A DNA stretch of 64,000 nt from Moringa oleifera (lineage: Eukaryota; Streptophyta; Magnoliopsida; Brassicales; Moringaceae). This document shows positions 12,964 to 22,904 of the stretch, piece after piece. The notes under the pieces are model-generated. The model did no database searches, was not told the DNA's origin, and saw only the letters and a list, made by a program, of their open reading frames with translations. The translations under genes and the position numbers were made by a program. The stretch lies in NCBI GenBank assembly GCA_021397835.1, contig JAJFZO010000049.1, positions 5,089,001 through 5,153,000 of the forward strand, in the 5' to 3' direction. Every line of letters begins with the position of its first letter. The first letter of the stretch is position 1.

Positions 12964-13110
12964 CTGGAAGCTAAAGCGGGTGAATAAGACGAGATTTGGG
13001 TTCTGTTATTCAAGATTTCAACAGGGAGAGAGGGAAATAGAAAGAGAGAAAGAAAGAGAGAGAGAGAGAGAGAGTAGCGTAGGATTGCCCGAGAAGATAT
13101 GTGAAAGAGG
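12964..13110 (-). other. SKIP30: probable first non-coding exon of SKIP30
   Basis: On the minus strand a (CT)n-rich leader-like segment ends in CTTCCAG followed by GTAAAG, a good donor. Pyrimidine-rich CT tracts are common in plant 5'UTRs. No protein-coding exon with recognisable content ends here. The transcription start is not determined, so the upstream limit is approximate. Confidence 0.42.
13055..13074. repeat. (AG)n microsatellite
   Basis: Nearly pure AG dinucleotide run with degenerate AGAAAG/GAGAGG flanks from about 13,024 to 13,125. It reads as CT repeats in the presumed SKIP30 leader. Likely length-polymorphic. Confidence 0.9.
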
Positions 13111-13479
13111 GAGAGAGAGGTGCTCGCAGCTGAGGCAACGCCAAGTTACAAAAACAAAGTGAACAACAATAATAACAATCGTCTTAAGTTTGATTTTAAT
13201 ATTCCTCATAAAAATTGCTTACCATCAAAGGAAGCAAACCCAAAATTGATGCCATTCACGTTTCGCATCTTTGCTTGCCCTAAAACAGCATAGGCACCAG
13301 GCACATTCCTGCCTTCTGGAAAATGGCATTTTCGTTATTCTACCAACACGTACTCTGCACGTGCCTGGACAAAATAAAAAACAAAAAGAAAACAAAAGAG
13401 TATTTGTGTTTTTCTTTATCTTCCAACTCAGGCGAATCAATTCTTGAAACGTGTCAACTAAATTACTTCTCAAGTTGAC

Positions 13480-15640
13480 TCGGTGAAGCGAGATATTACA
13501 TTATTGGGCTTACGTATAGCGAGTTACTACACAGAGAAAGTGTCTTTCTATTTTTTTTAAAATATTATTATTTAAAAAATAATGTGGAGATTTTTTTAAT
13601 TTAAAATAAATATAATAATAAATTTAGAGGTGTGTGGTAGGCTGCCCTGGCATTGATTAACCTGAAGGTTGGGAGTGTAAGAATCAGAAATTGGGTGACC
13701 TTTGACATTGATTGATCTTTTGACCAATTAATCAATCAATGGCTATGACTTTTTAATGTTAATTTTGCTGACAATCTTGGGTTGTATTTTGTTGTAGATC
13801 ATTGGGTTCGGTTTCATTGGGCCATTTTTTTTCGAGCCCACATAATTTTGCATGAGTTTTTATTATTCAACAAGTTATTAAAAATTATTTAAAGTTTCTA
13901 CATGGTAAGTAAAATTTTGATATTCCGATCAAACTATTATTTATTAATTTAATTTAAATTATTTTTTAATTTAAATATTTTTTAAATAAAAGTTTACAAA
14001 TATTTTTAATAAATTTTATAATTTGTTTTGAAGTTTGTTTTTTAAATTTGAATATTTTTTAGATGTTAACTATTTTTCTAAATTTTTTAAAATAAATATT
14101 ATATAAAACTTTATGATTTAATTCATATTATTGCTTCAACTCTTATGTTTAAAAAATAACGCTTCAAACTTTGATTTATTAATTTGATATTAAATTGAAT
14201 ATTAGCTCAAAATAATTATAAAAATATAAAACTATTTTTATTGTTAAAATATCTAAAAATATATTTTAAATAAATTCTTCACTTTATTTGGTATTTATTT
14301 TAAAATTTGAATATTTTTTATTTAAAATATATTTCTATATATTTTTAAAATTTAAATAATATAAATTAAAAAAATATATATTTTTAGTATTCAAAAATTT
14401 TTGAAAATTTTTGTTACAGTGGTTTGAATATATATATATATATATATTTTTTTTACATCTATAAAAAATTAATTTCATATTGAAATTCATTGTGTAAGAC
14501 TTTTTATTTGAACATTTTAATTTTAATTTTTTAATAAGGTTTAATTTAGTTTAAATCAATAGATAATGGTTTAATTTGTTATTTTTTAAATATGAATGTC
14601 TGGTTATTAAGACAAAAAAAAATATGGATTTTCTATAACTTTTATTCTAATTTTTTAATAATTATAATTTATATTTATATTTTCAATAGTTTAAAATTTT
14701 GGAATTTTTTTATAATAATAATTTGAATATTTTTTATATTTATAAAAAAAATTAAATCAAAATTTGTTATACTCAATTTTTATTTAAATATCTCATTTTT
14801 AATTTTTTAATAAATTTAATTTGATCAAAATTTTATGTAACTTTTATTATTATATTTAAAAAAAGTTTATCCAATAATTTTAGGTGTTTCTCATTTTCAT
14901 TGTTAAGTGCATGTTTTTGGGGGTGTTTGTGGTATTATTTTATTAGTTTATATTCTTTTTTAATATATTAAACTGTAAGTGCAGTTAATTGATAATTGCT
15001 CATGCCATTAAACTGTATATATTACAAAATATACATGGGTTGATTTATCAATATGCTTTTTAAAAATAAATACCAAACAAAATTTAGTTATTATTAATTA
15101 TAAAATTTAAATATCAAGTATAATTAATTTAAATCATAAAATTTAAAAATAAGATAAAAATATAACGGATGTAAACCAAATTGGTAACCAATCTTATTCT
15201 AAGTTTTGGAAAGCTTTGTCAGAATTTTTTTATATATATACAAATGAGTGATCAAGGATAACCTTTAGGTTTTTAATCTTCCCGTATAAAAAAGGTGCAA
15301 TTCAATTTTAATTTTATTATTTATGTTTTAAAAAAATTCAAATCATATTAATACTGTTTATAATAAATAAACCATTAATTTAAAATTCCCATCTGATTTA
15401 ATCTACTGTGATTTGGGTTTCACAATTTCCATGGTTTGATGGATTTTTTCAGACATCCCTAGTATGTGTTAGGAGATGATTATATCATCAAATTCTTGTT
15501 TCTTCTTAATTTGACATGAGATCCTCTAAGCATCATTAATGTAAACGAACCCCAATTTATATAAACAAGAAGAAAAGGTACAGTCTCAAACAGATCATTC
15601 CTCCCTACCAATCAATGACACATGAATTATAAGTCTAATA
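13480..15640. repeat. AT-rich intergenic block with foldback repeats
   Basis: Very AT-rich DNA with no exons. It contains a foldback element (listed separately at 14,100-14,645), a second partial relative around 14,690-14,870, and an (AT)n run near 14,427-14,446. It separates the SKIP30 5' end from the LTPG cluster. Confidence 0.7.
14100..14645. mobile_element. MITE-like foldback element, copy 1
   Basis: The left arm (about 14,100-14,207) and the reverse complement of the right arm (about 14,531-14,645) align imperfectly, sharing TTTAAAAAATAAC followed by an ATTTGATAT/AAATTAAAC context. The spacer is about 320 bases. The interior resembles the elements at 36.7-37.3 kb and 37.5-38.0 kb (shared ATATTTTTAGTA core). 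There is no coding capacity. I infer a decayed non-autonomous inverted-repeat element; the target-site duplication was not resolved. Confidence 0.5.
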
Positions 15641-15741
15641 CTGTTGAAAACTATTTATTCGGAAAAGGAAGAACACACAATCTTTATAATAATGTCAAAT
15701 GGTATCCCCACTATCGATCCATTGGCTGCAAAATTTAGCTT

Positions 15742-16436
15742 CTATGCCGTAGAGAAGATTGAACCATATGAACCCACAACCAGCAGGAAGAAGAGCAGGG
15801 AAAATGTCAGCTTGTCAGAAGTTCCAGCCGATGAGCCATTGTCACCTGTTGGAGATTCACTTCCCGTGCCTACAAAAATGAAATTAGCTTTAATTTTCCT
15901 GATCATATAATTTATTTATGACTTTATGTAATTTTGTTGGATATTGAAACAATGATTGTTTAATACAGTAAGGAAGTTTTAATTAAATCTTATTGACTTT
16001 TCGTTTTATAATGTTCTTGTCCTACATAATATTTGAATTATAATGAATAATTAATGCTAATGTAGCAAGGGGTGAAACAGGCCATACCTGAAGGAGGAGC
16101 GCCTGCGGGGGAAGAAGCATTGCAGCTGCTAGCAGGGGGAGTCTGGACGTTGCAGGCACCAGGGAGAGCCGCAGCAAGAGTCTGGTTAACGGTGACACCC
16201 AGCCACGAGGTGTTGCCGTTAAGGAATTGGCACAAACACTCCGGTTGCGATCCTACGACGTTAGCCAGCTGCGAGCAGCAAGAAGAGGTAGGCGTCGATG
16301 AGTTCCCTGTGACGTAATCTAAGCATGGCGACAAGCTGATGAGCGCGTTGTCGCAGCTCGACTGCGCCGTAGCTTCTCCCCAGAGAGTCGCTGCAACAGT
16401 CATGACCACTAGTATCGCCATCCTCGTAGCTGCCAT
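15742..16436 (-). CDS. LTPG: GPI-anchored lipid-transfer protein, LTPG paralogue a
   Basis: Two exons, 16436-16088 and 15869-15742, give 158 residues. A secretory signal peptide covers about residues 1-24 (hydrophobic, ending GEATA). The eight-cysteine lipid-binding domain has spacing C-x9-C-x14-CC-x12-CxC-x25-C-x9-C. A short Ser/Pro/Gly linker and a hydrophobic tail (LTFSLLFFLLVVG) mark GPI attachment. Members of this family sit on the outer plasma membrane or wall and bind or export wax and cutin lipids. The single phase-1 intron follows CCTTCAG and corresponds to intron 2 of paralogue b; the intron after the cysteine domain is absent. The linker is shorter than in b and c. A TATA box lies at 16,588-16,600. 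Closest remembered relative: Arabidopsis At3g22600 type. Confidence 0.92.
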
Positions 16437-16587
16437 CTTGGGTGTTCACCGAATTCACTGAGACGAAGATATATGTAATTCTTTGAAGAGGAAACGAGCC
16501 AGAAGGAAGAGTTTGTGAATGGTACAGTCTGTTTGTTTGAAGGGATTGTGAAGGAAAATGACAAGGGTCCTGCCGTCCCCGGTGGCA

Positions 16588-16600
16588 TATATATATAGAG
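16588..16600 (-). promoter_or_regulatory. TATA box of LTPG a
   Basis: CTATATATATATG on the minus strand, about 150 bases before the LTPG a ATG. Confidence 0.65.
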
Positions 16601-16958
16601 GGAAAATGTCAACAAAATAGAGGCAAATGCCATATCGGTCACCAACTTTGCCTACTTCATAACCTTCCTAACACAATTGTTTACTTTGAACAAAATCGGC
16701 CGTTACGTGTTCTTCTCCTGATTGGTGAAGTTTTCGGGCTTTCATCGGTGGCACCGACCTAATATTAGAAAACATAATCTTTTTTGTTTTTTTTTTGGAG
16801 ACGTCATAGTGGGCCTCTCTTGCCCAAGAAGCACAACAGGGACAATTTGTAATTTACTATTTGATAGAGAGATTTCGAGTACATAGTCTTAAAATGGTTG
16901 AAGTACAAGACCAATCAACAGGGTGCTTAATATAAGGAATGCCCAGCTTAATTAATAC

Positions 16959-17655
16959 TCAGTACAATTTCGAAACCCGGGAAGTAAGGAAAAGAATGAA
17001 GAAAGTGAAATAAATGGGGGTCTTCTGAATGTTCCCGGAAGATATGCTCCCATTGGTTCCAGGGACAGTTTTCGAGCCTGTTCCTGCATTTATTTGGGCG
17101 TTAGTACTGTAAGCAAACGATTAAGAACAGGGAAAACTCAGAGATTTGTGTAAACCTGAAGGAATGCTTGGTACTGATGATGATGCAGTTGGATCGTCTG
17201 AAGAATCTGCTGGAGGGCTTTCTGTGGAAGTTGCTGGACCATTACCTCCTGCTTGACATAGTAAATTCAGATACTCAACTACTATTTCTTACTTTCGAAT
17301 TGATCTTAAAATGTAACTTTAACTTGGCCTTACCATTACACTGGCTAGATGGCGGTGTCTGGACGTTACAGGCTCCAGGGAGTTGTACGGCAAGAGTTTG
17401 GTTAATGCTGATGCCAAGGGATGAGCCACCACCATTGAGCACTGAACAAAGGCACTTTGGCTGTGTCTGAACAACATTGGCGAGCTGCGAGCAGCAGGAA
17501 GATGATGGGGTTGAGGAGTTTCCGGTTACGTAGTTCAGGCAGGGGGCTAAACTCATCACCACTGTGGAACAACCAGATTGAGCTGCGACTCCATGAGAAA
17601 GCACCACTACAAGGACGACCAGGGCTAGTCCCAACTTCTTACCTCCTGAAGCCAT
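16959..17655 (-). CDS. LTPG: GPI-anchored lipid-transfer protein, LTPG paralogue b
   Basis: Three exons, 17655-17334, 17248-17156 and 17083-16959, both introns phase 1, giving 179 residues. Signal peptide at residues 1-26 (hydrophobic VVLVVVLSHGVAA). The cysteine pattern is the same as in paralogue a (C-x9-C-x14-CC-x12-CxC-x25-C-x9-C). A Ser/Pro/Asp linker forms exon 2. The tail is GTGSKTVPGTNGS followed by a hydrophobic segment, as expected for a GPI anchor. ATG 17655 was chosen because the frame upstream has no ATG. It shares very similar sequence across the cysteine domain with paralogue c (SLAPCLNYVTGNSSTPSSS). It is the only one of the three sisters to keep both introns. A TATATAAAT box lies at about 17,766-17,774. 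Confidence 0.92.
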
Positions 17656-17765
17656 TTTGGACAAGTTTCTAACAAGCAGGACGGTACTAACAAATTGAGC
17701 CCTGATAGGATCTCTACCTGTCTGAATTAACAGAACTGCATGCTTAGCAAAGGGAAGGGAGGGGA

Positions 17766-17774
17766 TTTATATAG
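17766..17774 (-). promoter_or_regulatory. TATA box of LTPG b
   Basis: TATATAAAT on the minus strand, about 110 bases before the LTPG b ATG. Confidence 0.65.
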
Positions 17775-17799
17775 CAGAAGCTTGAGTGGAGAAGAGGGC

Positions 17800-19153
17800 A
17801 TTAGTTATATTTGGGTGGCCAACTTTTTCTAAATTGGAGATTATTTGGTAGAACAAATTTGAGAACTTCAACAGTTCATGCTACTTCTGTGGTAAGCCAT
17901 CTTATTATAGTACATACATGTGTTTCAATTGGGTCGAAATTATCTTAACAATACCTGTTTTTGTCGCATTAAAACCTGCCAGGGTAGGTCATTAATTCAA
18001 CAGGATATATGTCTTAACTGCTGCAGTTAATTGGCAGGTCATTGGCTTCCAGGATAGAGGCAAGTAAAAGAAAAAGAAGACATCCATGGGAGAGAAATCA
18101 CCCTTTTAGGCAACCTGGGCAGCCCAAAATTTTCTCAGCTTTACCTTCTTCAATGTAATTCTCTGCAAGTGATAATATTGTATTTTTGTTTGTTTCATTG
18201 AGAAACTGACGTAATACTGGTTGATTATATCATATTTTACATCAAAGGTAATTTGTTTCCATTCATTTCACATTATAGATATTACCTGTTTTGAGATCAT
18301 CTGCCATTTAATTTGTTTTACACTGAATCTACAAATTAAAGTCAGTGGAGAATTCCTTGTTGCTTGGTAGGATGACGTGAATTTAGGAGTTGATGGAGAC
18401 ATGAAAGTGTTATCTACTCCATTGAATCAGATTTGTAATTAAGTGAAATAGCTAGGGTTACCTTTTCAGTTATTGGTGGGAGCTGTGCACGTATAACAAA
18501 AAGATAGTCTCATCAATGTAGTTTAGGACAAGAGAGTTGTCTGGTTATGACAATATCAGAGAGATTCACTGTAAGAAAGTTTGACTGTCCCAGATGTTAT
18601 GTCAAGGTAGTTGTTGAAATTTTGGAATGTCTGATTTACTGAATCTGGCAGGTTTACCAAGCACCTCTGTTTTCAACTTTTGTTTTCCAGGAATGCAAGT
18701 CTTGTTTAGTCTTCAGGGCTTATTCCATCCAGGACTACTTGCAGTCTAACAGGCATCTTATTGCTTGTTGATGTTTCTTTGCTTTGATATGGATAATCAT
18801 GACCTAAACCTGCCATTAACCATGAGTTAAAGATTCCATTTGGGTTTATCTGAGTATTCTGATCTCCTTGAAGCAAACACAAAAATTTAATTGGTTCGTC
18901 AGTGATAATCTCATTAGTTGAGCTAATATTCTTGAAGAAACAGTGATAGAACCAAAAGGAAATTCATAATCTCTTATTTTTGCATTGAACAACACAAACA
19001 TATAATACAGCGGGTGACATGGAAGCACATGGAAACTAACAAGAATCTGCTTCAATAGCCTATCACACAAAATCGGAAACCAGGAGAAAAAATAGAGAAG
19101 ATCATCGTCAAACACTCAACAATAGCCAAAACAGATCACAGTAGGAGCTCAGT
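17800..19153. other. spacer between LTPG b and LTPG c
   Basis: No exons found. The sequence is unique-looking and moderately AT-rich. I looked for leftover eight-cysteine segments of another tandem copy and saw none. The right end is the 3' flank of LTPG c. Confidence 0.55.
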
Positions 19154-19773
19154 TCAGGCTCTGGCTAGAGTTGAAGCACAAGAAGCAATGAAGCCGAGGA
19201 ATAGAATCAAATGAATAGGTGCTTTGGCCGTGTTTCCGTCAGATGAGCCACCCTCTGTGGATGGAACAGTCTTGGATCCTGATCCTGAAGGAGTATCGGA
19301 TGCAGATGGCCCGATTGCAGCCTCAGGAGAACCTGCCGGTGAAGTTGCTGGAGTTGTTGGTCCATTCGCAGCTGCTTCACAAATTCAGGTTAATTTGGAG
19401 GGATCATCCTCTTGATTTATTAATATCTGAGAGAAAGCATGAGCTTACCTTTACACTGGCTGATTGGTGGAGTTCGCACATTACAAGCACCAGGGAGTGT
19501 CAAAGCAAGAGTCTGATTAACGGTGATACCCAACGAGACACCACTTCCATTAAGTACAGAGCAAAGGCACAGTGGCGATGATTTAACCACACTGGCCAGT
19601 TGCGAGCAACAGGAAGACGATGGAGTTGATGAGTTACCTGTAACGTAGTTCAGGCAGGGAGCAAGGCTGGTGAGTGCAGAAGTGCAGCCTAACTGAGCCG
19701 TGGCTCCACCCCACAGCACCGCCACAAGGACCAGGACGAGGACCAGACCCATCTGGGATCCTCTTGAACCCAT
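19154..19773 (-). CDS. LTPG: GPI-anchored lipid-transfer protein, LTPG paralogue c
   Basis: Two exons, 19773-19449 and 19371-19154, phase-1 intron, 180 residues. Signal peptide at residues 1-26 (MGLVLVLVLVAVLWGGATA). The eight-cysteine domain has the same spacing as in a and b. A long Pro/Ser/Ala linker and the GSGSKTVPSTEGG motif follow, then a hydrophobic C terminus (IHLILFLGFIASCAS) for GPI anchoring. The place where a and b have the intron after CCTTCAG is continuous coding sequence here. It is separated from the plus-strand LTPG d by about 0.9 kb, head to head. A TATATAG box lies near 19,911-19,917. Expected at the cell surface in lipid transfer. Confidence 0.92.
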
Positions 19774-19910
19774 TTACTGTCGTTGTTTGACTGGTTGTAA
19801 TAATCAGAAATGAAAAGAAAAGGGGTTTGCGTGTGAGGATAAGAAGAGGAAGAGTCAAATATTTGGTTGCGGAGAGTTGGAGTTGGAGGAGAAGGGAAAG
19901 GAATGATAGC

Positions 19911-19917
19911 TATATAG
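19911..19917 (-). promoter_or_regulatory. TATA box of LTPG c
   Basis: TATATAG on the minus strand about 140 bases before the ATG. The 0.9-kb interval to LTPG d (19,774-20,716) is a divergent promoter region with no other gene. Confidence 0.5.
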
Positions 19918-20619
19918 GAAAGCTTGTGTGGAAAAAGACAAAGAGATTGGTATTTTTTGGATGGCCAAACTTCATCTGAAGTAGGGGTTGTTTGACAACT
20001 TAACAAAATCTAGAAAAAAATGGCTTATTCTTTCCAATATTTAATTTAAGGATATGATTTCGTAACTTAAGGATTTGATATCAATAGAATACTATTTTCA
20101 GATACTTGTGAATCAAGTTTTTATATGTATAGATGATGTTTAAAATTGCTAGCAAATATCTGTATCAAAACGAAATAAGAAATTATAAAATATATTTTAT
20201 CTGTTTTGATATTGACAATCGTAAATGCACTTAGATTTATATTCTCTCTATTTGATGGGTTAGTAGTCGATATAAAGTCTGATGCACAATCACCAATTCA
20301 CTATGTTTGTAGTACTTGGGGCACCAGGGGAAATTGCTAAATAAGTGCTAGATAGACTCATTTGAGTTTCCTTGATAATTAGACATTAATGATGCAAATA
20401 AGTTGTTTAATCAACCTAATTATACTAAAAATGATCAATCAAACACTGCAAGAAACTTGTCCAATAGACCTAATTAAGGTGAATGTCATATTTTGATAGC
20501 AAGAAAACGAATCAAAAGATTTCTTCACTAATTGAAATTAGCTAAAGTTCGGTGAACTCCAAAACACCCTTTCAAATCTACCCATATTGTCCCTCCAAAT
20601 TTCCAAAACCTTATTGACC

Positions 20620-20626
20620 TATAAAT
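20620..20626 (+). promoter_or_regulatory. TATA box of LTPG d
   Basis: TATAAAT, 91 bases before the ATG of LTPG d. Confidence 0.6.
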
Positions 20627-20716
20627 CTTTCTGTGTCTCAAGATCAAAGGCAAACCAATCAGATTTCTGAGTACTTCCATGCAAGATCATCTATAGCTGC
20701 ATTCCTTCAGGGAATC

Positions 20717-21762
20717 ATGAACAGGTTAAAGGTTGTGCAATGTCTTGCAGTATTAGCTGTTATTTTAGGTAATGCAGTTAATGGGCAGATTAATACACCA
20801 TGCACATCTTCAACGCTCTCCAACTTCACTCCATGCCTGAGCTACATCACTGGAAGCAGCAGCAACGGCTCCTCCCCAACTGAGAGCTGTTGCAGTTCAT
20901 TAAGCTCTCTCATGGATAGTAGTAGGGACTGTGTTTGCCTGGTAATTACTGCCAATGTCCCTCTCAAGCTACCCATCAACAGAACCTTGGCATTATCTCT
21001 CCCCCAAGCATGCAACATGGGAGGCGTGCCAATGCAGTGCAAAGGTGCCACTTTCACTATATATCTTCAGTCTATATAATCTGAAAAGTGAGAATACCTT
21101 TTGGAAAACACTAATGGGTGTATTGCATTTTGCAGCCACCGGCACTCCTCTTCCAGCTCCAGGTACCAGAGGCATTGAAACACTGTTTGATTGTTAACAA
21201 TTGCTTAACGTTTGGCCAACAAGCATACCCTGGACAGGAAATTGGAGAATAATTTATCTGAAACTACAAAGATATGATTATGGGACCTGTAGAACGTTTA
21301 CTCTATATATTCCAGGGATGCTTGTTTAATCCTTAACCAGAGGACGATCTTCTCCATTGAACAGCAGATTAACGAGAAGCTTATTTGCAGGTCCTGTTCC
21401 ATTCTTGCTTGGCCCAAGTCTTCCACCCACAGCTGCGTCTGCTTCAAGTCCAAGAGGTAATCTGCAGTGGTCATCATTTCAAATGGGAGATATATATCCA
21501 TAGCCTGTATCCTTCAACCCGTCTTCCCATTTTCTATCTTTTGACAGTTTCAAAGGCATCGTCAGCACTAGCTCCAGCACCAGTATCTCAAATCACTCTG
21601 CCATTGGCACCGGCGTCCTCACCAGTGGAATCACAGGCCCCAACCAAAACTCCTGGAATTCGATCAGCTCTGGACCCATCAACCTCTAGTCTTTCTTACA
21701 GTTCTCCATCGTTAATCCCAGTGCTGCTGCTTACAGGACTCCTCATTTTCAAATGCTACTAA
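20717..21762 (+). CDS. LTPG: GPI-anchored lipid-transfer protein, divergent LTPG d
   Basis: Four exons, 20717-21044, 21136-21162, 21391-21456 and 21548-21762, all introns phase 1, 211 residues. The start is the first in-frame ATG and opens a signal peptide (about residues 1-23, ending NAVNG). The cysteine pattern differs from a-c: C-x10-C-x17-CC-x12-CxC-x24-C-x8-C. Exon 2 is only 27 nt and codes a Pro-rich TGTPLPAPG-like piece. Exons 3-4 encode a long Ala/Pro/Ser stalk with arabinogalactan-like AP/SP dipeptides (LAPAPVSQ, LPLAPASSP). The end is hydrophobic (LIPVLLLTGLLIFKCY), as for GPI addition. It belongs to a separate LTPG subclass, close to what I remember of Arabidopsis At3g22620. It is oriented away from c. 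Confidence 0.9.
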
Positions 21763-22440
21763 GTTGATTAACTCTCTCTCACTCCATTTGAGTGTTCACT
21801 CTGTTCAAATAATATGAAAATCAATAAGAGGTGCTAGATTTTAATTCTTTATTGATTCTACAAAGCAATCAGATGACCATCACAAGTGCCATTGAGTACT
21901 TTTCCCAAACAGCTTATCTGCAAACAGTTTCCTTCCAGCTTGAAGCATCCGATGTGTTCCACATAATTGCTGCGAAGTCAAAGTTTTATTGACAGAATAA
22001 AACGCAAAACAATCTTGTCAGCAGCATTACGAAATCTGGCAATACAGTCAATGGAAATAGAAGGTTAGGCCTCATCAATCACGCAGGCTACGGCCTAAGG
22101 CCCATCAAATTGGTCCGACAAAATCTGCAATTTGGGTGATCTGTGTTCACGAAATTCCAGAGCTTGTGTAAATTAAAAGTTGGAAAAGTATAAATTCATG
22201 CTTGAAATCTTTGAATTGACAAAAACAAAAAGAAAAAATAGAAAAGGATTTTGTTGCGACGAAAGATGCGCCAAAAGTGTACGGCCATCCATCACAATCA
22301 CAAGCCCTTCTTTTAAGCAAATCCCATTCATCACAGCATGAAACATGAACCACACATCAGTATCTCAGCCCCTTTTGGATTCCAAAGACTACTCAAAATA
22401 GGATTTTCCGTCGCATACAAATACCCATGTGGGTTTCCAT
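21763..22440. other. spacer after LTPG d
   Basis: 3' flank of LTPG d and promoter of the Ole e 6-like gene. No coding exon seen on either strand. CCTATATTG near 22,443 could be a weak TATA-like element. Confidence 0.5.
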
Positions 22441-22510
22441 CTCCTATATTGATCAAATCACGAAGAAACACAGAAAAGAGGAGAATATCAAGCAAGAAAT
22501 CAAGAACACA

Positions 22511-22904
22511 ATGGCCAACAAGCTTGTTGCAGTGTTTCTCATGTTCGTCGTCCTTGTGGCGGCAATGCACATCCCTGAGGCCAACGCTGTCAACTATGAC
22601 AACAACAGTGCTTTCTGGAAGGACTGCTTCACTTCGTGCCACAAAGAATGCATCGATGGAGGCAGTGGTTACACCATGTGTGAGATGAAGTGTGACGCTG
22701 AATGCGACGCTAAGGAGGTTGCTGGTCAGTATCCGACGAACACACGCACACTGACACGCACGCACGATCTAACGTGCATGCATCCATGCATTAAGTATAC
22801 GTAAAATCTTCACTGTTGCTCTTTGGTTTCGTCGTTTATGATTTCTGATTCAGATTGCTTTGATGGTTGTGTTTGTTGCAGCGAAACTGAGCAAGATGAA
22901 CTGA
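22511..22904 (+). CDS. Ole e 6-like secreted cysteine-rich peptide
   Basis: Two exons, 22511-22724 and 22882-22904, phase-1 intron, 78 residues. Signal peptide at residues 1-26 (hydrophobic LVAVFLMFVVLVAA, ending EANA). The mature part has six cysteines as C-x3-C-x3-C-x9-C-x3-C-x3-C (FTSCHKEC ... MCEMKCDAEC), the arrangement of the olive pollen allergen Ole e 6 family. Role unknown; the fold is a small disulphide-bonded helical hairpin secreted to the apoplast. The last exon adds only seven residues (AKLSKMN). An in-frame ATG at 22427 would add 28 residues before the signal peptide and is unlikely. Allergenicity cannot be judged from sequence. Confidence 0.85.

Noticed and set aside
15644..15910. 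88-codon plus-strand open frame
   Set aside because: It is antisense to exon 2 of LTPG a, whose frame gives a clear GPI tail.
22427..22510. Upstream in-frame ATG extending the Ole e 6-like protein
   Set aside because: It would bury the signal peptide; ATG 22,511 places the hydrophobic segment at the N terminus.
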